From NCBI GenBank assembly GCA_947500845.1, contig CANMTP010000016.1, positions 1 through 64,000 on the forward strand: a DNA stretch of 64,000 bases, given 5' to 3'. The notes under the pieces were generated by a model. That model was given only the letters and a program-made list of their open reading frames with translations, was not told where the DNA came from and did not search any database. The translations under genes and the position numbers were made by a program. This DNA comes from an uncultured Aquimarina sp. (lineage in GTDB: Bacteria; Bacteroidota; Bacteroidia; Flavobacteriales; Flavobacteriaceae). Shown here piece by piece: positions 1 to 10,454 of this stretch. Numbering within the stretch: position 1 is the first letter of the stretch; each line of letters starts with the position of its first letter.

Positions 1-528
1 TATTTTAAAGTCCATGGTACACAAAACTATGGGGTCACCAATTACGATAACTATGCTGGTGGTACGACAAAATATGTCATCCCTGTAGGAAGTTTCTATA
101 CAGGAGCTATGGATCGATTGGTGTTCATCAATGATAATGACGCTGGTTCTGGAAACAATTCTACCTTCTCTAACGTGAAGATCTATGAAGGTTCTTGTGG
201 TCAATCTGTACTTACAGAGAGTATGGTCAGTGAGAGAGCATCCGTAGTTCCGATACTGGGGACTGACAATGAGTATAGTGCTCTTAGTTCAAAAATATCT
301 CCTAATCCGGCGAGAGAAAGTTTCTCTATCCGTATCAACAACAATATTGAAGGAGAAATAAATGCAGTAGTCTATACGATTTTAGGAAGGAGAAAGGCGT
401 TAATTAAGCTTTCTTCTGGTGATAATACTATTCTTACTCGTAATTTTGGTTTAGGTACAGGGATTTATCTGATTAAAATCGAAAATAGAGGAAACGTATT
501 AAGTACTCAGAAACTGATTATAAACTAA
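1..528 (+). CDS. C-terminal part of a secreted protein with a T9SS type A sorting domain (5' truncated)
   Basis: The reading frame is open from the first base of the window, so the gene begins outside it; the internal Met at 109 is not taken as the start. The visible 175 residues hold the end of a beta-rich region (acidic stretch FINDNDAGSGNNSTF) followed by a C-terminal domain of about 80 residues with the order expected of a T9SS type A sorting tail: SPNPARESFSI near its start, a central VYTILGRR strand, then GIYLIKIENRG and a short basic end. In that family the tail directs export through the type IX system and is removed at the surface. The catalytic or binding part is missing, so the cargo function is unknown. 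A strong hairpin terminator follows at 558-592. Confidence 0.85.
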   Translation, partial: YFKVHGTQNYGVTNYDNYAGGTTKYVIPVGSFYTGAMDRLVFINDNDAGSGNNSTFSNVKIYEGSCGQSVLTESMVSERASVVPILGTDNEYSALSSKISPNPARESFSIRINNNIEGEINAVVYTILGRRKALIKLSSGDNTILTRNFGLGTGIYLIKIENRGNVLSTQKLIIN

Positions 529-557
529 AGCATTTTTTATAAGACATTAAATTAATG

Positions 558-592
558 AAAAGCATCTCGATATCAAGTCGGGGTGCTTTTTT
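558..592 (+). terminator. Rho-independent terminator after the T9SS cargo gene
   Basis: A 13-bp stem (558-570 with 578-590, including two G-U pairs) closes a 7-base loop and runs into a T-tract, 30 bases after the stop codon at 528. Confidence 0.8.
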
Positions 593-712
593 ATTTATGG
601 AAGCTGATTTTTAGGAATATTCCTTGTAACAAAATGCAATTTTTTTCGTCACATATGTATATATTGCTAAAAATATTAGCAAAATCATCAATCAATCAAA
701 ATTATAGAAATC

Positions 713-1051
713 ATGAGAAAGGACAGATCACTATTAGTCATTACACATTTATCGCCATTGTTGGATATTATAACTGGATTTGGAGGATTTATAGTACCCT
801 TAATTTTATGGTTAACTCAGAGAGAAAGAGTACTGGCAATGGATGAACACGGTAAATCGATTATGAATTTTCAGATGAGTATGTTTATCTATGCGATGAT
901 TTGTATTCCGTTGATATTATTATTCGGATTAGGCATATTGGGATTAATTATTATTGCGATATTATGTTTTGTGTTTCCTATTCTTAATGCCATAAAGGCG
1001 AGTAATGGAGAGCATCCTTCATATCCTTTGTCGTTACAAATAATTAAATAA
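713..1051 (+). CDS. DUF4870 (Tic20-like) small membrane protein
   Basis: This 112-residue protein fits DUF4870: an N-terminal THLSPLLDIITGFGG segment, a membrane helix with the family-typical PLILWL, the signature DEHGKSIMNFQMS near residues 44-56, then two hydrophobic helices (about 57-75 and 76-92). Members are small inner-membrane proteins distantly related to Tic20; their biochemical role is not established. The start at 713 keeps the first family motif, and a longer overlapping frame (583-846) has no recognisable content. The gene stands alone between a plus-strand terminator upstream and a hairpin shared with the convergent amt gene. Confidence 0.85.
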   Translation: MRKDRSLLVITHLSPLLDIITGFGGFIVPLILWLTQRERVLAMDEHGKSIMNFQMSMFIYAMICIPLILLFGLGILGLIIIAILCFVFPILNAIKASNGEHPSYPLSLQIIK

Positions 1052-1057
1052 TTTAAA

Positions 1058-1087
1058 AAGCGGGAGGTTTCATAAAATCTCCCGCTT
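1058..1087 (-). terminator. Terminator of the glnK-amt transcript
   Basis: Arms 1058-1067 and 1079-1087 form a GC-rich stem (cgggag / ctcccg core). Read on the minus strand the stem runs into CTTTTT, which suits amt; on the plus strand the T-tract is weak, so it may only partly end the DUF4870 transcript. Confidence 0.7.
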
Positions 1088-1110
1088 CATTGGTCAACAT
1101 TATTTAAGTT

Positions 1111-2361
1111 CTAATGTTGGTTAAGTCTAAAATCTGGATAAGCGTCCATACCATGCTCATGACTATCCAGTCCATCAATCTCTTCTTTTTCAGAAACTCT
1201 GATTCCGATGGTTTTCTTTAGTGCAAAGATGATAATGAAAGCGGTGGTTAAACAAAATCCACCAACAATGAGTACACTAAGTCCTTGTACTAAAAACTGG
1301 TCAAATCCAGCTTTAGATCCAAAGATGCCAACCGCCAACGTTCCCCATATACCACATATTAAGTGTACAGCAATGGCGCCAACGGGATCATCTAGTTTTA
1401 ATTTGTCTATTAATGCTACGCCGAGCACAATTATTATACCTGCTAACAGTCCTATTATAACGGCTTCATTTGGAGACATTAAGTCTGCTCCGGCAGTAAT
1501 ACCTACAAGTCCTCCTAAAATTCCGTTTAAGAACATCGTTAGGTCGTAGTTTTTATATAAAATTGTAGAAAGCACAAATGCTCCTATACCTCCTGCTGCA
1601 GCCGCAAGACATGTAGTCACCAATACAAGAGAAGTTCCTGCTGGGTCTGCAGAAAGTACAGACCCTCCATTAAATCCAAACCACCCTAGCCAAAGAATAA
1701 GTACTCCCGCTGCTGCTACTGGAATGTTGTGTCCTGGTAGTGCTTGTGGCTTTCCATCTGAACTAAATTTTCCAATTCTTGATCCTAAAAGAGCGACAGC
1801 TATCAAGGCAGCCCAACCACCTACAGAATGTACCAAGGTTGAACCGGCAAAGTCATAAAACCCTTCAGCTTCTCCTATAGACAGTGAGGATAGAAAACCA
1901 CTTCCCCATTGCCATGAACCTACGATTGGATATACAAGGCCTACATAAATCACGGTAAAGATCATAAACGCACCAAGTTTGATACGCTCTGCTACAGCTC
2001 CTGATACAATAGTCGCCGCTGTAGCAGCGAACATTCCCTGGAACAAGAAGTCGGTCCACCAGGTATATCCTCCATCTGCATACTCAGGAGTCATTCCATT
2101 CTCTGGTGCAGCAATACCAAATCCTGCAAATTTTAAGAATCCGAAGTCCCCGTCTTCAAATCCTGGATACATTAGGTTAAATCCACCAATATAGTACATC
2201 AGTAGCCCTACACAGATGATAAAAACGTTTTTAAATAATATGTTGATTGTATTTTTTTGACGAGTTAATCCAATTTCTAAAAAAGAAAATCCTAAGTGCA
2301 TGAAAAATACAAGTGCAGTGCACAACATCATCCATACATTATTTGTAGTTAAAAGTTCCAT
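1111..2361 (-). CDS. amt: Ammonium transporter Amt
   Basis: A 416-residue polytopic inner-membrane channel of the Amt/Rh family that carries ammonium into the cell. The two pore histidines are visible as His178 in STLVHSVGG and His333 in AVHLICGIWG, and the conserved loops FQGMFAATAATIVSGAVAER (100-126 region) and GWFGFNGG (226-233) are intact. Length is normal for bacterial Amt. There is no long N-terminal signal: the first helix starts at residue 9. It lies 71 bases downstream of the P-II gene on the same strand, the classic glnK-amt pairing in which P-II plugs the channel when nitrogen is plentiful. A terminator follows. Confidence 0.97.
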   Translation of the reverse strand: MELLTTNNVWMMLCTALVFFMHLGFSFLEIGLTRQKNTINILFKNVFIICVGLLMYYIGGFNLMYPGFEDGDFGFLKFAGFGIAAPENGMTPEYADGGYTWWTDFLFQGMFAATAATIVSGAVAERIKLGAFMIFTVIYVGLVYPIVGSWQWGSGFLSSLSIGEAEGFYDFAGSTLVHSVGGWAALIAVALLGSRIGKFSSDGKPQALPGHNIPVAAAGVLILWLGWFGFNGGSVLSADPAGTSLVLVTTCLAAAAGGIGAFVLSTILYKNYDLTMFLNGILGGLVGITAGADLMSPNEAVIIGLLAGIIIVLGVALIDKLKLDDPVGAIAVHLICGIWGTLAVGIFGSKAGFDQFLVQGLSVLIVGGFCLTTAFIIIFALKKTIGIRVSEKEEIDGLDSHEHGMDAYPDFRLNQH

Positions 2362-2432
2362 TGCTTAATTACTATTAAAATTATTTTTTGTTTTCAAGTT
2401 GATTATTTGTTATCTCAATGAATAAAGAAGAT

Positions 2433-2771
2433 TTAGGTGAGAGTTTCTCCTCCTTTTTCTCCTGTGCGTATGCGATAAGCTTCTTGTATGTCGGAAACAA
2501 AGATTTTTCCATCTCCTACTTCTCCAGTTTTTCCGGCTTCCAAAATTGCAGCAATAGCGACCTCGACAAAATCATCATTCACCACTATAGATAAGTAACG
2601 CCTTTGAATATCTGTGGTGCTGTAAGAAATACCCCGGTATACACTCCCTTTTTGCTCATGTCCAACACCAGTTACATCCCAGTATGAGAAAAACATTACG
2701 CCTTTATCATGTAAAGCTTCCTTTACGGCACGGTACTTTGATCTCCTGATGACTGCTTCTATTTTTTTCAT
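2433..2771 (-). CDS. glnK: P-II family nitrogen regulator (GlnK/GlnB type)
   Basis: A 112-residue trimeric signalling protein that senses 2-oxoglutarate and adenylate charge. The T-loop keeps YRGISY, with Tyr50 at the position of the E. coli uridylylated Tyr51; the B-loop TGEVGDGKIF and the C-loop RTGE near residues 103-106 are conserved. Co-transcription with amt points to a GlnK role, namely gating the transporter; the symbol rests on that linkage rather than on a sequence difference from GlnB. No GlnD uridylyltransferase lies in the window, so whether Tyr50 is modified cannot be told. The divergent neighbour is gltB, so the 448-base gap probably controls both nitrogen operons. Confidence 0.95.
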   Translation of the reverse strand: MKKIEAVIRRSKYRAVKEALHDKGVMFFSYWDVTGVGHEQKGSVYRGISYSTTDIQRRYLSIVVNDDFVEVAIAAILEAGKTGEVGDGKIFVSDIQEAYRIRTGEKGGETLT

Positions 2772-3219
2772 AAAGAATAAAAGTTAAAATTAATGTTAAA
2801 TTCGACTCAAAAATATATCAAATTGTATTTTACATCCAAATTTTATGGGGTTAACACGTAATTTTTATCATTTTTAAATATTTACCCCATAAAAAATTAG
2901 GGGTGCATATTTTTTGAACAAAAAAATGACGATTTGACATACAGTTATTACGGACTTTGTAACGAAAACGTTGTAGTTGTAATTTATTGATAATAATAAT
3001 TATGAAATCTTGAAAATTTTATATTTAAAAGAGGTGTTTCTCCTCAAAACCCTATTAGGAAATTCGTAATTAGAAGTTGTTATTTTGTGATTATTTTATC
3101 CATTCAGGCCTTTTTTTAGAGAGCTCAGAAAAGTGATATAGAATGATTCCATTTTTTTTCTTCTTCCTTAATGATTTGTTAATTTCAATCTCTTGAAATC
3201 GTTTAAGTCGGAAAATATT
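2772..3219. promoter_or_regulatory. Shared regulatory gap between glnK-amt and gltB
   Basis: A very AT-rich divergent intergenic stretch with no plausible gene. It contains a perfect 11-bp inverted repeat (arms 2841-2851 and 2884-2894, core tggggt / acccca) separated by 32 bases, plus an extra GGGGTG at about 2900-2905. Its place between two nitrogen-assimilation operons makes it a candidate operator for a nitrogen-responsive regulator. No clear TAnnTTTG promoter box could be assigned to either side. Confidence 0.5.
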
Positions 3220-6200
3220 ATGAAGAAACAAGGAATGTATTTACCAGAATTCGAGCATGATGCATGTGGTGCCGGATTTATATGCAGTTTGGCAGGAAAA
3301 AAGTCGAATGACATTATTCATAAAGCACTAGAAATTCTAGAAAAACTAGAACATCGCGGTGCTGTAAGTGCAGATGGTAAAACAGGCGATGGTGCAGGGA
3401 TACTAATTGACATACCTCATGATTTTTTTGTAGAACACTGTGATTTTGAACTACCAGAACCGGGTGAATATGCTGTAAGTAATGTCTTCTTGCCCAAAAA
3501 AGAAAATCAGAGACAGTTTTGTATAGATACATTCGAAAAGAATGTTGTTGAGCAAGGTCTAGTACTGTTAGGATGGCGAAATGTTCCTGTTGATCACATA
3601 CATTTAGGTGAAATAGCCGCTACAACAGAACCTTTTATTAAACAAATATTTATTGGTAAAGAAAAAAAAGAGCAAAGCTACTTTGATTTTAACCTGAAGT
3701 TATTTACAGCAAGAAAAGTTACAGAGCATAGTATATATGGTTCTAAACTTTCTGAAAGCAAATTTTTCTATTTACCAAGTTTATCGACTAAGACATTAAT
3801 ATTTAAAGGACTCTTAATGCCAGAAGATATTAAATTGTATTATACCGATTTAATGGATCCAAAAGTAGTTACCAGATTAGCTCTGGTACATCAACGTTTT
3901 TCTACCAATACATTTCCTACCTGGGATTTAGCCCAACCTTTCCGATATATGTGTCATAATGGGGAGATTAATACCTTAAGAGGAAATGTTACCAGAATGC
4001 GCTCTAGAGAAGAATTATTGAAGAGTGATTGGTTTGGAGAAGATATCAAGAGAATACTTCCGGTAGTATTAAAAGGAAAATCAGATTCTGCTTCTATGGA
4101 TATGGTGGTAGAATTATTATTAATGACAGGTAGATCACTTCCCGAAGTTATGATGATGATGGTGCCCGAGGCATGGGAAAAAAATCCTGAAATGTCTGAA
4201 GCGAAAAAAGCATTCTACGAGTATAATTCTTGTGCTATGGAACCATGGGATGGTCCTGCATCAATTCCATTTACTGATGGCAACTACATTGGTGCGGTAT
4301 TAGATAGAAACGGACTACGACCATCAAGATATACAGTGACCAAGGATGGTTACGTGATAATGTCGTCAGAGACAGGAGTGGTTGATATAGTACCAGAAAA
4401 CATTGAATACCACGGTAGACTAGAGCCAGGCAAGATGTTCCTGGTAAATATGGAAGAAGGAAGAATCATAAACGATGAGGAAATTAAAGAGGAAATTGCA
4501 TCAAAACATCCTTATAGAGAATGGTTAGATAACAATCTCGTTCATTTAAAAAATATTCCTTACAATGATTGTCCATTATTTTTAGGAGAAGAAACGGTAG
4601 CTAAACGAAAGGAAGTATTCGGGTACACCCAGGAAGATATAGATACTATTATTTCGCCCATGGGTCAATCGGGAAAAGAGCCCATCGGTTCTATGGGATC
4701 AGACACTCCAATTGCGGTACTTTCAGAACGTCCTCAATTAATTTACAATTACTTCAAGCAATTATTTGCCCAGGTTACGAATCCACCACTAGATGGTATA
4801 CGTGAAGAATTGATTTGTGATATTAGTCTTACCTTAGGTTCAGATCATAATATATTTGAAATTAGTGAAAAACATTGTAACAAATTAAAGATCCAAAATC
4901 CGGTGATTTCCAAAGAGGATCTGGATAAAATCAAAACCTATGCCGATAAAGGGTTTAAGTCGACTTCGGTGCCAATGTTATACAATGTAAATAGAGGACT
5001 GAACGGTCTGGAGGATGCTTTAGAAAAATTATTAAAGGAAGCTTCTGAAGCTATTGATGAAGGAACAAATATCATCATCCTTTCTGATAGAAATGTGAGC
5101 AAGCATAGGGCTCCTATCCCTGCTTTACTGGCATGTTCTTACGTAAATAGTGGTTTACAGAAATTAGGAAAACGCTCTAAAGTCAGTATTATAGTCGAAT
5201 CTGCAGAGCCTAGAGAAGTGCACCACTTTGCCTTATTATTTGGATATGGTGCCAGTGCTATTAACCCATATATGGTAAACGAAATTATTGGAGAACAAAT
5301 CGAAGAAAATAATATCATTGATCTAACTTTTGAAGATGCCATATATAACTATAACAAAGCAGTTGGAAAAGGAGTACTCAAAGTGATGAATAAGATTGGT
5401 ATTTCTACCCTAAATTCATACAGAAGCTCACAACTTTTTGAGTGTATAGGAATTAACACGAAAGTTGTTGAGCAATATTTTCCAAATACTGCTACTCGTA
5501 TTCAGGGTATAGGACTATATGAAATCGAAAAAGAGATTTCAAAACGACATAAGAAAGCCTATGCTGAAAGAGAGGTAGGCGCAAGTCTAGATCTTGAAAT
5601 AGGAGGCCAATACAGGTGGAGGAGAAACGGAGAGAAACATCAATTTAATCCTTTATCTGTTGCAAAACTTCAAAAGTCTGTACGCGATAATGATCCAAAA
5701 ACCTATAAAGAATATGCCAGATTGATTAATGAACAGTCCAAGGCTTTAATGACCATTCGCGGATTGTTAGAGTTTTCTAATTATGATCCAATCCCAATCG
5801 ATGAGGTTGAGCCATGGACAGAGATCGTAAAACGCTTCAAAACAGGAGCTATGTCTTACGGATCAATTAGCAAAGAAGCTCATGAGAATTTGGCCATTGC
5901 TATGAATCGTATTGGCGGGAAAAGCAATTCGGGAGAAGGAGGAGAAGATCCGCTTAGATTTTACAAAGATGTAAATGGTGATTGGAAAAACAGTGCCATT
6001 AAGCAGGTGGCTTCAGGACGATTCGGAGTTTCTTCGAATTATCTTACGAATGCATCAGAAATTCAGATAAAAATGGCTCAAGGGGCCAAGCCTGGGGAAG
6101 GTGGGCAATTACCAGGTCCAAAAGTAAATCCTGAGATAGCAAAAACACGTAATTCAACACCTTATGTTGGATTAATTTCTCCACCACCACATCATGATAT

Positions 6201-7722
6201 TTATTCCATCGAAGATTTATCACAATTAATATATGATTTAAAATCTGCTAATAGAAACGCAAGAATTAATGTAAAACTGGTTTCTGAAGTAGGAGTAGGT
6301 ACCGTCGCTGCGGGTGTTGCAAAAGCAAAAGCCGATGTGATTCTGATTTCAGGATTTGATGGAGGTACGGGTGCCTCGCCCTTAACATCCTTAAAACATG
6401 CAGGGTTGCCTTGGGAGCTTGGTATTGCTGAGGCACAACAAACACTAGTGGGCAACAACCTACGAAGTCGAGTAGTGGTAGAATGTGACGGACAATTAAA
6501 AACGGGGCGAGATGTTGCTATAGCCTGTCTATTAGGAGCAGAGGAATTTGGATTTGCAACAGCGCCATTAGTAGCATCAGGATGTATCATGATGCGTGTG
6601 TGTCATCTAAATACATGTCCGGTAGGAATCGCAACGCAAAACCCAGAACTGCGCAAAAAATTCAAGGGTAAGCCAGAACATGTAGTTAATTATATGTACT
6701 TCGTAGCTCAGGAATTGAGAGAGATTATGGCGCAACTTGGTTTCCGTAAGGTCAACGAAATGGTGGGGCAAGTACAAAAGTTAGATCATAATAAAGCCAT
6801 TGAGCACTATAAGGCAGCTGGAGTGGATCTTTCACCCATCTTACATCAAATAGAAGTTCCGGAAGGAATTCAAGTATATAATACAGAAATTCAGGATCAT
6901 GGACTTAGTAAGTCCATCGATTTTGAAATCATTGAGCAAGCGCATCCGGCATTGTTCCGTAAAGAGAAAACAACCTTAGATTTTGATATTACAAACACTG
7001 ATAGGGCAGTAGGAGCTATCCTTAGTAACGAGATTTCTAAAATATACGGAGCACAGGGATTGCCTGATAACACATTGAAATTGAACTTTACCGGCGCTGC
7101 GGGACAAAGCTTTGGGGCTTTTGCTACCAAAGGATTGACCATGGTAGTGAATGGTAATACAAACGATTATTTAGGCAAAGGGCTTTCTGGAGCAAAATTG
7201 ATTATCAAAGTTCCAGATGAAGCCACTATTGTTCCTGAAGAAAATATTATTACAGGTAATGTGACTTTATACGGTGCAACAGATGGCGAAGTCTATATCA
7301 ATGGTAAAGCTGGTGAGCGATTTTGTGTACGTAATTCGGGTGCTCAAGCAGTAGTAGAAGGAATTGGAGATCACGGTTGTGAATACATGACCGGCGGTGT
7401 AGCCGTAATTCTTGGTGAAGTCGGAAGAAATTTTGGTGCCGGAATGTCTGGAGGTATAGCTTATATCTACGACAGCAAGAAAACATTTGAGGCACATTGC
7501 AATAAGGAGTCTTTAAATCTTGATCCTGTGGTTGAACAAAAAGATATCGATGAATTAAAGACATTGATAGAGAATCACTATAACGCCACCTTAAGTCCTC
7601 TGGCACAAAGAATCCTTGAAAATTGGGAAAAAGAATTACCAAAATTCATCAAAATATTTCCCGAAGAATACAAGCAAGCTTTAAAAAGAATAGAAGAAGA
7701 GAAGGTAGAAGTTAGAGGTTAG
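3220..7722 (+). CDS. gltB: Glutamate synthase, large (alpha) subunit
   Basis: A 1500-residue GOGAT large subunit that turns 2-oxoglutarate and glutamine into two glutamates. The N-terminal glutamine amidotransferase begins with the nucleophile Cys16 (HDACGAGF), exposed after removal of a short propeptide. The FMN-binding synthase part carries [12 protein letters not shown] and [10 protein letters not shown], the 3Fe-4S ligands are Cys1122, Cys1128 and Cys1133 (C-x5-C-x4-C), and a GXGXG beta-helix ends the protein. I chose the ATG at 3220; an in-frame TTG at 3193 would add nine residues before a normal propeptide. gltD follows after 198 bases. The last codons and stop lie inside a heptamer array (7704-7731). 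Confidence 0.96.
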   Translation: MKKQGMYLPEFEHDACGAGFICSLAGKKSNDIIHKALEILEKLEHRGAVSADGKTGDGAGILIDIPHDFFVEHCDFELPEPGEYAVSNVFLPKKENQRQFCIDTFEKNVVEQGLVLLGWRNVPVDHIHLGEIAATTEPFIKQIFIGKEKKEQSYFDFNLKLFTARKVTEHSIYGSKLSESKFFYLPSLSTKTLIFKGLLMPEDIKLYYTDLMDPKVVTRLALVHQRFSTNTFPTWDLAQPFRYMCHNGEINTLRGNVTRMRSREELLKSDWFGEDIKRILPVVLKGKSDSASMDMVVELLLMTGRSLPEVMMMMVPEAWEKNPEMSEAKKAFYEYNSCAMEPWDGPASIPFTDGNYIGAVLDRNGLRPSRYTVTKDGYVIMSSETGVVDIVPENIEYHGRLEPGKMFLVNMEEGRIINDEEIKEEIASKHPYREWLDNNLVHLKNIPYNDCPLFLGEETVAKRKEVFGYTQEDIDTIISPMGQSGKEPIGSMGSDTPIAVLSERPQLIYNYFKQLFAQVTNPPLDGIREELICDISLTLGSDHNIFEISEKHCNKLKIQNPVISKEDLDKIKTYADKGFKSTSVPMLYNVNRGLNGLEDALEKLLKEASEAIDEGTNIIILSDRNVSKHRAPIPALLACSYVNSGLQKLGKRSKVSIIVESAEPREVHHFALLFGYGASAINPYMVNEIIGEQIEENNIIDLTFEDAIYNYNKAVGKGVLKVMNKIGISTLNSYRSSQLFECIGINTKVVEQYFPNTATRIQGIGLYEIEKEISKRHKKAYAEREVGASLDLEIGGQYRWRRNGEKHQFNPLSVAKLQKSVRDNDPKTYKEYARLINEQSKALMTIRGLLEFSNYDPIPIDEVEPWTEIVKRFKTGAMSYGSISKEAHENLAIAMNRIGGKSNSGEGGEDPLRFYKDVNGDWKNSAIKQVASGRFGVSSNYLTNASEIQIKMAQGAKPGEGGQLPGPKVNPEIAKTRNSTPYVGLISPPPHHDIYSIEDLSQLIYDLKSANRNARINVKLVSEVGVGTVAAGVAKAKADVILISGFDGGTGASPLTSLKHAGLPWELGIAEAQQTLVGNNLRSRVVVECDGQLKTGRDVAIACLLGAEEFGFATAPLVASGCIMMRVCHLNTCPVGIATQNPELRKKFKGKPEHVVNYMYFVAQELREIMAQLGFRKVNEMVGQVQKLDHNKAIEHYKAAGVDLSPILHQIEVPEGIQVYNTEIQDHGLSKSIDFEIIEQAHPALFRKEKTTLDFDITNTDRAVGAILSNEISKIYGAQGLPDNTLKLNFTGAAGQSFGAFATKGLTMVVNGNTNDYLGKGLSGAKLIIKVPDEATIVPEENIITGNVTLYGATDGEVYINGKAGERFCVRNSGAQAVVEGIGDHGCEYMTGGVAVILGEVGRNFGAGMSGGIAYIYDSKKTFEAHCNKESLNLDPVVEQKDIDELKTLIENHYNATLSPLAQRILENWEKELPKFIKIFPEEYKQALKRIEEEKVEVRG

Positions 7723-7731
7723 AAAATAGAG
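7704..7731 (+). repeat. Heptamer array over the gltB stop codon
   Basis: Four 7-base units (GGTAGAA, GTTAGAG, GTTAGAA, AATAGAG). The part common to all four is TAG, and the third TAG (7720-7722) is the gltB stop. The 7-base period places the TAGs in all three frames. Confidence 0.65.
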
Positions 7732-7920
7732 AGATTTTGATTTATCAGTTAGAGGCAGATTAATTATTTATTTTGAACTTTAGATAAGGTGAAGTTAAAA
7801 ATTCTAATCATGATACAATAGATAATAAAAAAACAAGTTTTATAAAATGAAGAGCTAATTCTAGAGAAAATCTGAAACTTAGATTCTTTGTTGCTAAGAG
7901 ACTTAGAAACTTAAAATAAC

Positions 7921-9384
7921 ATGGGAAAGATAACTGGATTTTTAGAATTTGAAAGAGAGACCGAACAGTACCAACCTGTCAAAGATCGTATAAAAGATTA
8001 TAAAGAGTTTACAGTAGAAATGCCTGAAAAAAAACTCAAAAATCAGGGGGCAAGGTGTATGGATTGCGGAATACCATTTTGTCATAGTGGCTGTCCGCTT
8101 GGTAACCTGATCCCTGACTTTAATGATGCTGTGTATCGTGGCAAATGGGAAAAGGCAGCTAGTCTATTACATGCAACCAACAATTTTCCTGAATTCACAG
8201 GAAGATTATGCCCAGCACCTTGTGAAGAGGCTTGCGTACTTGGAATTAATGAAGACCCGGTAACCATCGAGAATATTGAAAAAAATATCGTTGAGCAAGC
8301 CTTTAAAAACGGTTGGGTGAAAGCAAATCCCCCAAAAGAAAGAACAGGAAAAACCGTAGCCATAATCGGCTCAGGACCTGCCGGGCTAGCTGCTGCCCAA
8401 CAATTGAATCGTGCAGGGCATTTGGTAACCGTTTTTGAAAGAGATGAAAAAGTTGGAGGTTTGTTGCGTTATGGTATTCCTGATTTTAAGATGGAAAAAC
8501 ATGTGATCGATCGTCGCATTGCTGTTTTAGAAGAAGAAGGGATTTTATTTAAGACCAGTACTCATATTGGAAAAGATATCAAAGCAGATCAGATCAAAGC
8601 AGATTTCGATGCAGTCGTTTTATGTACAGGAGCCACAGCTCGACGTAATTTACCAGTAAAAGGTTCTGATCTTAAAGGTGTGGTACAAGCAATGGATTTT
8701 CTTCCACAAAACAATAGAAGAGTAGATGGGATCAAAGATTTAGGAGAAGAGATTCTGGCAACAGGAAAAGATGTGATCGTGATCGGAGGAGGAGATACAG
8801 GATCAGACTGCATTGGTACTTCGATACGTCATGGTGCAAATTCGGTGACTAATTTTGAAATTATGAACAAAGGAACCACAGCGCGTCCTACAAATCAACC
8901 TTGGCCATTTTGGCCAATGCGTTTGCGTACAAGCTCGTCGCATCAGGAAGGAGTAGAACGTAATTGGAGGATCTCTACCAAAGAATTTTTGGGAGATGAA
9001 AATGGAAATTTAAAAGGATTGATTACTTCAGAAGTAGCGTGGGTAAAAGAAAATGGTCGCTTTACCTTAAAGGAAATCGCCGGTACAGAAAAAGAATGGA
9101 AATGTGACCTTGCATTATTGGCCTTAGGGTTTACAGGATCAGAACCTACAATCGCAGAACAATTAGGAATCAATTTGGATGCCAGAACTAATATTGAAGC
9201 GAATGAAGATAATTATGCAACCAATATAAAAGGTGTTTTTGCTGCAGGTGACACCCGCAGAGGACAATCCTTAATTGTTTGGGCAATTGCAGAAGGGCGA
9301 CAGGCTGCCCATCATGTAGATACCTATTTGATGGGAAATTCTAATCTTCCGCTTAAAGGTGATGGTGATTTGCCAAGAATCTAA
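7921..9384 (+). CDS. gltD: Glutamate synthase, small (beta) subunit
   Basis: A 487-residue NADPH-dependent flavoprotein that feeds electrons to GltB. The N-terminal cysteine-rich part shows C46-x2-C49-x4-C54-x3-C58 and a second group Cys97, Cys101, Cys105, the ligands of two 4Fe-4S clusters. Then come the FAD-binding motif IGSGPAGLAA (about 143-152) and the NADPH-binding motif IGGGDTGSD near residue 290. The C-terminal GVFAAGDTRRGQSLIVWA is the conserved FAD loop. It is 198 bases downstream of gltB on the same strand; no terminator was seen between them, so co-transcription is likely. Confidence 0.97.
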   Translation: MGKITGFLEFERETEQYQPVKDRIKDYKEFTVEMPEKKLKNQGARCMDCGIPFCHSGCPLGNLIPDFNDAVYRGKWEKAASLLHATNNFPEFTGRLCPAPCEEACVLGINEDPVTIENIEKNIVEQAFKNGWVKANPPKERTGKTVAIIGSGPAGLAAAQQLNRAGHLVTVFERDEKVGGLLRYGIPDFKMEKHVIDRRIAVLEEEGILFKTSTHIGKDIKADQIKADFDAVVLCTGATARRNLPVKGSDLKGVVQAMDFLPQNNRRVDGIKDLGEEILATGKDVIVIGGGDTGSDCIGTSIRHGANSVTNFEIMNKGTTARPTNQPWPFWPMRLRTSSSHQEGVERNWRISTKEFLGDENGNLKGLITSEVAWVKENGRFTLKEIAGTEKEWKCDLALLALGFTGSEPTIAEQLGINLDARTNIEANEDNYATNIKGVFAAGDTRRGQSLIVWAIAEGRQAAHHVDTYLMGNSNLPLKGDGDLPRI

Positions 9385-9445
9385 TTGCGTTTCTAATAAT
9401 TTAAATTACTAGTGTTAAAAAAGAGGTCTAAAAAAGATCAAAAAA

Positions 9446-9645
9446 CGTCATTACGATCTGCCTTTGGGCGGAGAAGTAATCTGTTGTTTATTAGTATTCG
9501 AACTCGACAGATTGCTTCGTCCTTTGCAATGACTAATATCTCGTCACTACTAGGAGGCACGACGAAGTAGTCTGCACACTATAAAACTGTATTTCTACTT
9601 GCATTGAAAAGATTGCTTCTTCGCTTAAGGCGAATCGCAATGACG
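9446..9645. repeat. Two paired REP-like inverted repeats
   Basis: Four related units alternate in orientation: 9446-9483 (cgtcatta...gtaatctg), 9509-9533 (agattgcttcg...gcaatgac), 9542-9574 (cgtcacta...gtagtctg) and 9610-9645 (agattgcttct...gcaatgacg). Each forward/reverse pair could fold into a large imperfect hairpin. They fill the gap between the convergent gltD and peroxiredoxin genes. No transposase or RAYT-type gene is nearby, so this is a dispersed non-coding repeat of the REP/BIME kind, by inference. Confidence 0.7.
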
Positions 9646-9673
9646 AACATATCTTAACCACGAGCAGAACTAT

Positions 9674-10183
9674 CTAAGATTCTCCTCTGGCTGGATATTC
9701 ATTTTTCAATATATAATCAATGGCATTTAATACATCATCAAACTTGGGCCGTGCAAAAGGCATGGTCTGCACAGAAGAAAAATATAAAGTTTGATCTGGT
9801 CGTATCAGAAAAATTCCAGGTTCTGAAAAATGCTCAGGTTCTTTGTCGTCTTTTGCAGTTGAAATATACAACCCCCATTCTCGTGCTTTTTCTATAGTCA
9901 TTTCATAACCAATGGGTAAAGAAGGAACATTCCACTTTTCTCCTGTCCTTTTTGCTGTTTCTTCAGTATCACAACTTATAGCTAGAACGTTTACCCCTTT
10001 TTTTACAAATAGATCCAATTTCGAAGCTAATTCTTCCAATTGTTTTTTACATATGGGGCAGTGTAATCCCCGGTAAAAAACAATCATTGTAAAATTTCCG
10101 GGATTTTGATCCTCTATTTTCCAATGGGTATTATTAATCAAATCTACCTGAAGACTTGGTACTTTTTTTCTTGGTTTTAACAT
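9674..10183 (-). CDS. Peroxiredoxin-like (AhpC/TSA, redoxin) protein
   Basis: A 169-residue cytosolic thioredoxin-fold protein. The active-site stretch FYRGLHCPICKKQL places Cys42 and Cys45 in a CxxC arrangement after the first long strand, typical of the peroxiredoxin-like subgroup annotated as AhpC/TSA family or PRX-like 2. Conserved follow-up strands include VLAISCDTEETA and a GIFLIRPDQTLYF strand near the end. It probably reduces peroxides or acts as a thiol oxidoreductase, with electron donor unknown. The gene stands alone between the REP-like repeats and the divergent 10455 gene. No signal peptide is present. Confidence 0.88.
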   Translation of the reverse strand: MLKPRKKVPSLQVDLINNTHWKIEDQNPGNFTMIVFYRGLHCPICKKQLEELASKLDLFVKKGVNVLAISCDTEETAKRTGEKWNVPSLPIGYEMTIEKAREWGLYISTAKDDKEPEHFSEPGIFLIRPDQTLYFSSVQTMPFARPKFDDVLNAIDYILKNEYPARGES

Positions 10184-10454
10184 AGCTAATTTCTTTGTGA
10201 TGAAAATATTATTTCAACAATAACTTGATTGACTTTATCACAAATTTTGATAACCCAAATCAAATTTATCCTTACAAATTTTTAGAAATATGAATTTTTG
10301 ATTTTATCGTTAGAGTACAAGAAAATATGATATGCGACACTATTATTTTTCAGTTTTCAGTTTCTTAGCTTTTTTAAAAAGGTCTTCCTTAGCCGAAATA
10401 CTTCGCAAAATAATTAACAAGACCTTTTATTTATATAAAATTAAATAGCTCACT

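Noticed and set aside
583-846. An 87-codon plus-strand frame overlapping the DUF4870 gene
   Set aside because: It runs in another frame over a clear family member and has no protein features of its own.
6201-6590. Long open frames antisense to gltB, and similar ones opposite amt, gltD and cobT
   Set aside because: They mirror the codon bias of the true genes on the other strand and show no motif, start context or family likeness.
9446-9645. REP-like repeats considered as an insertion sequence
   Set aside because: No transposase frame and no target duplication; total length is only 200 bases.
10376-10430. Inverted repeat aaaaggtctt / aagacctttt before the 10455 gene
   Set aside because: The 34-base gap between the arms and lack of a second fold make it weak evidence for attenuation.
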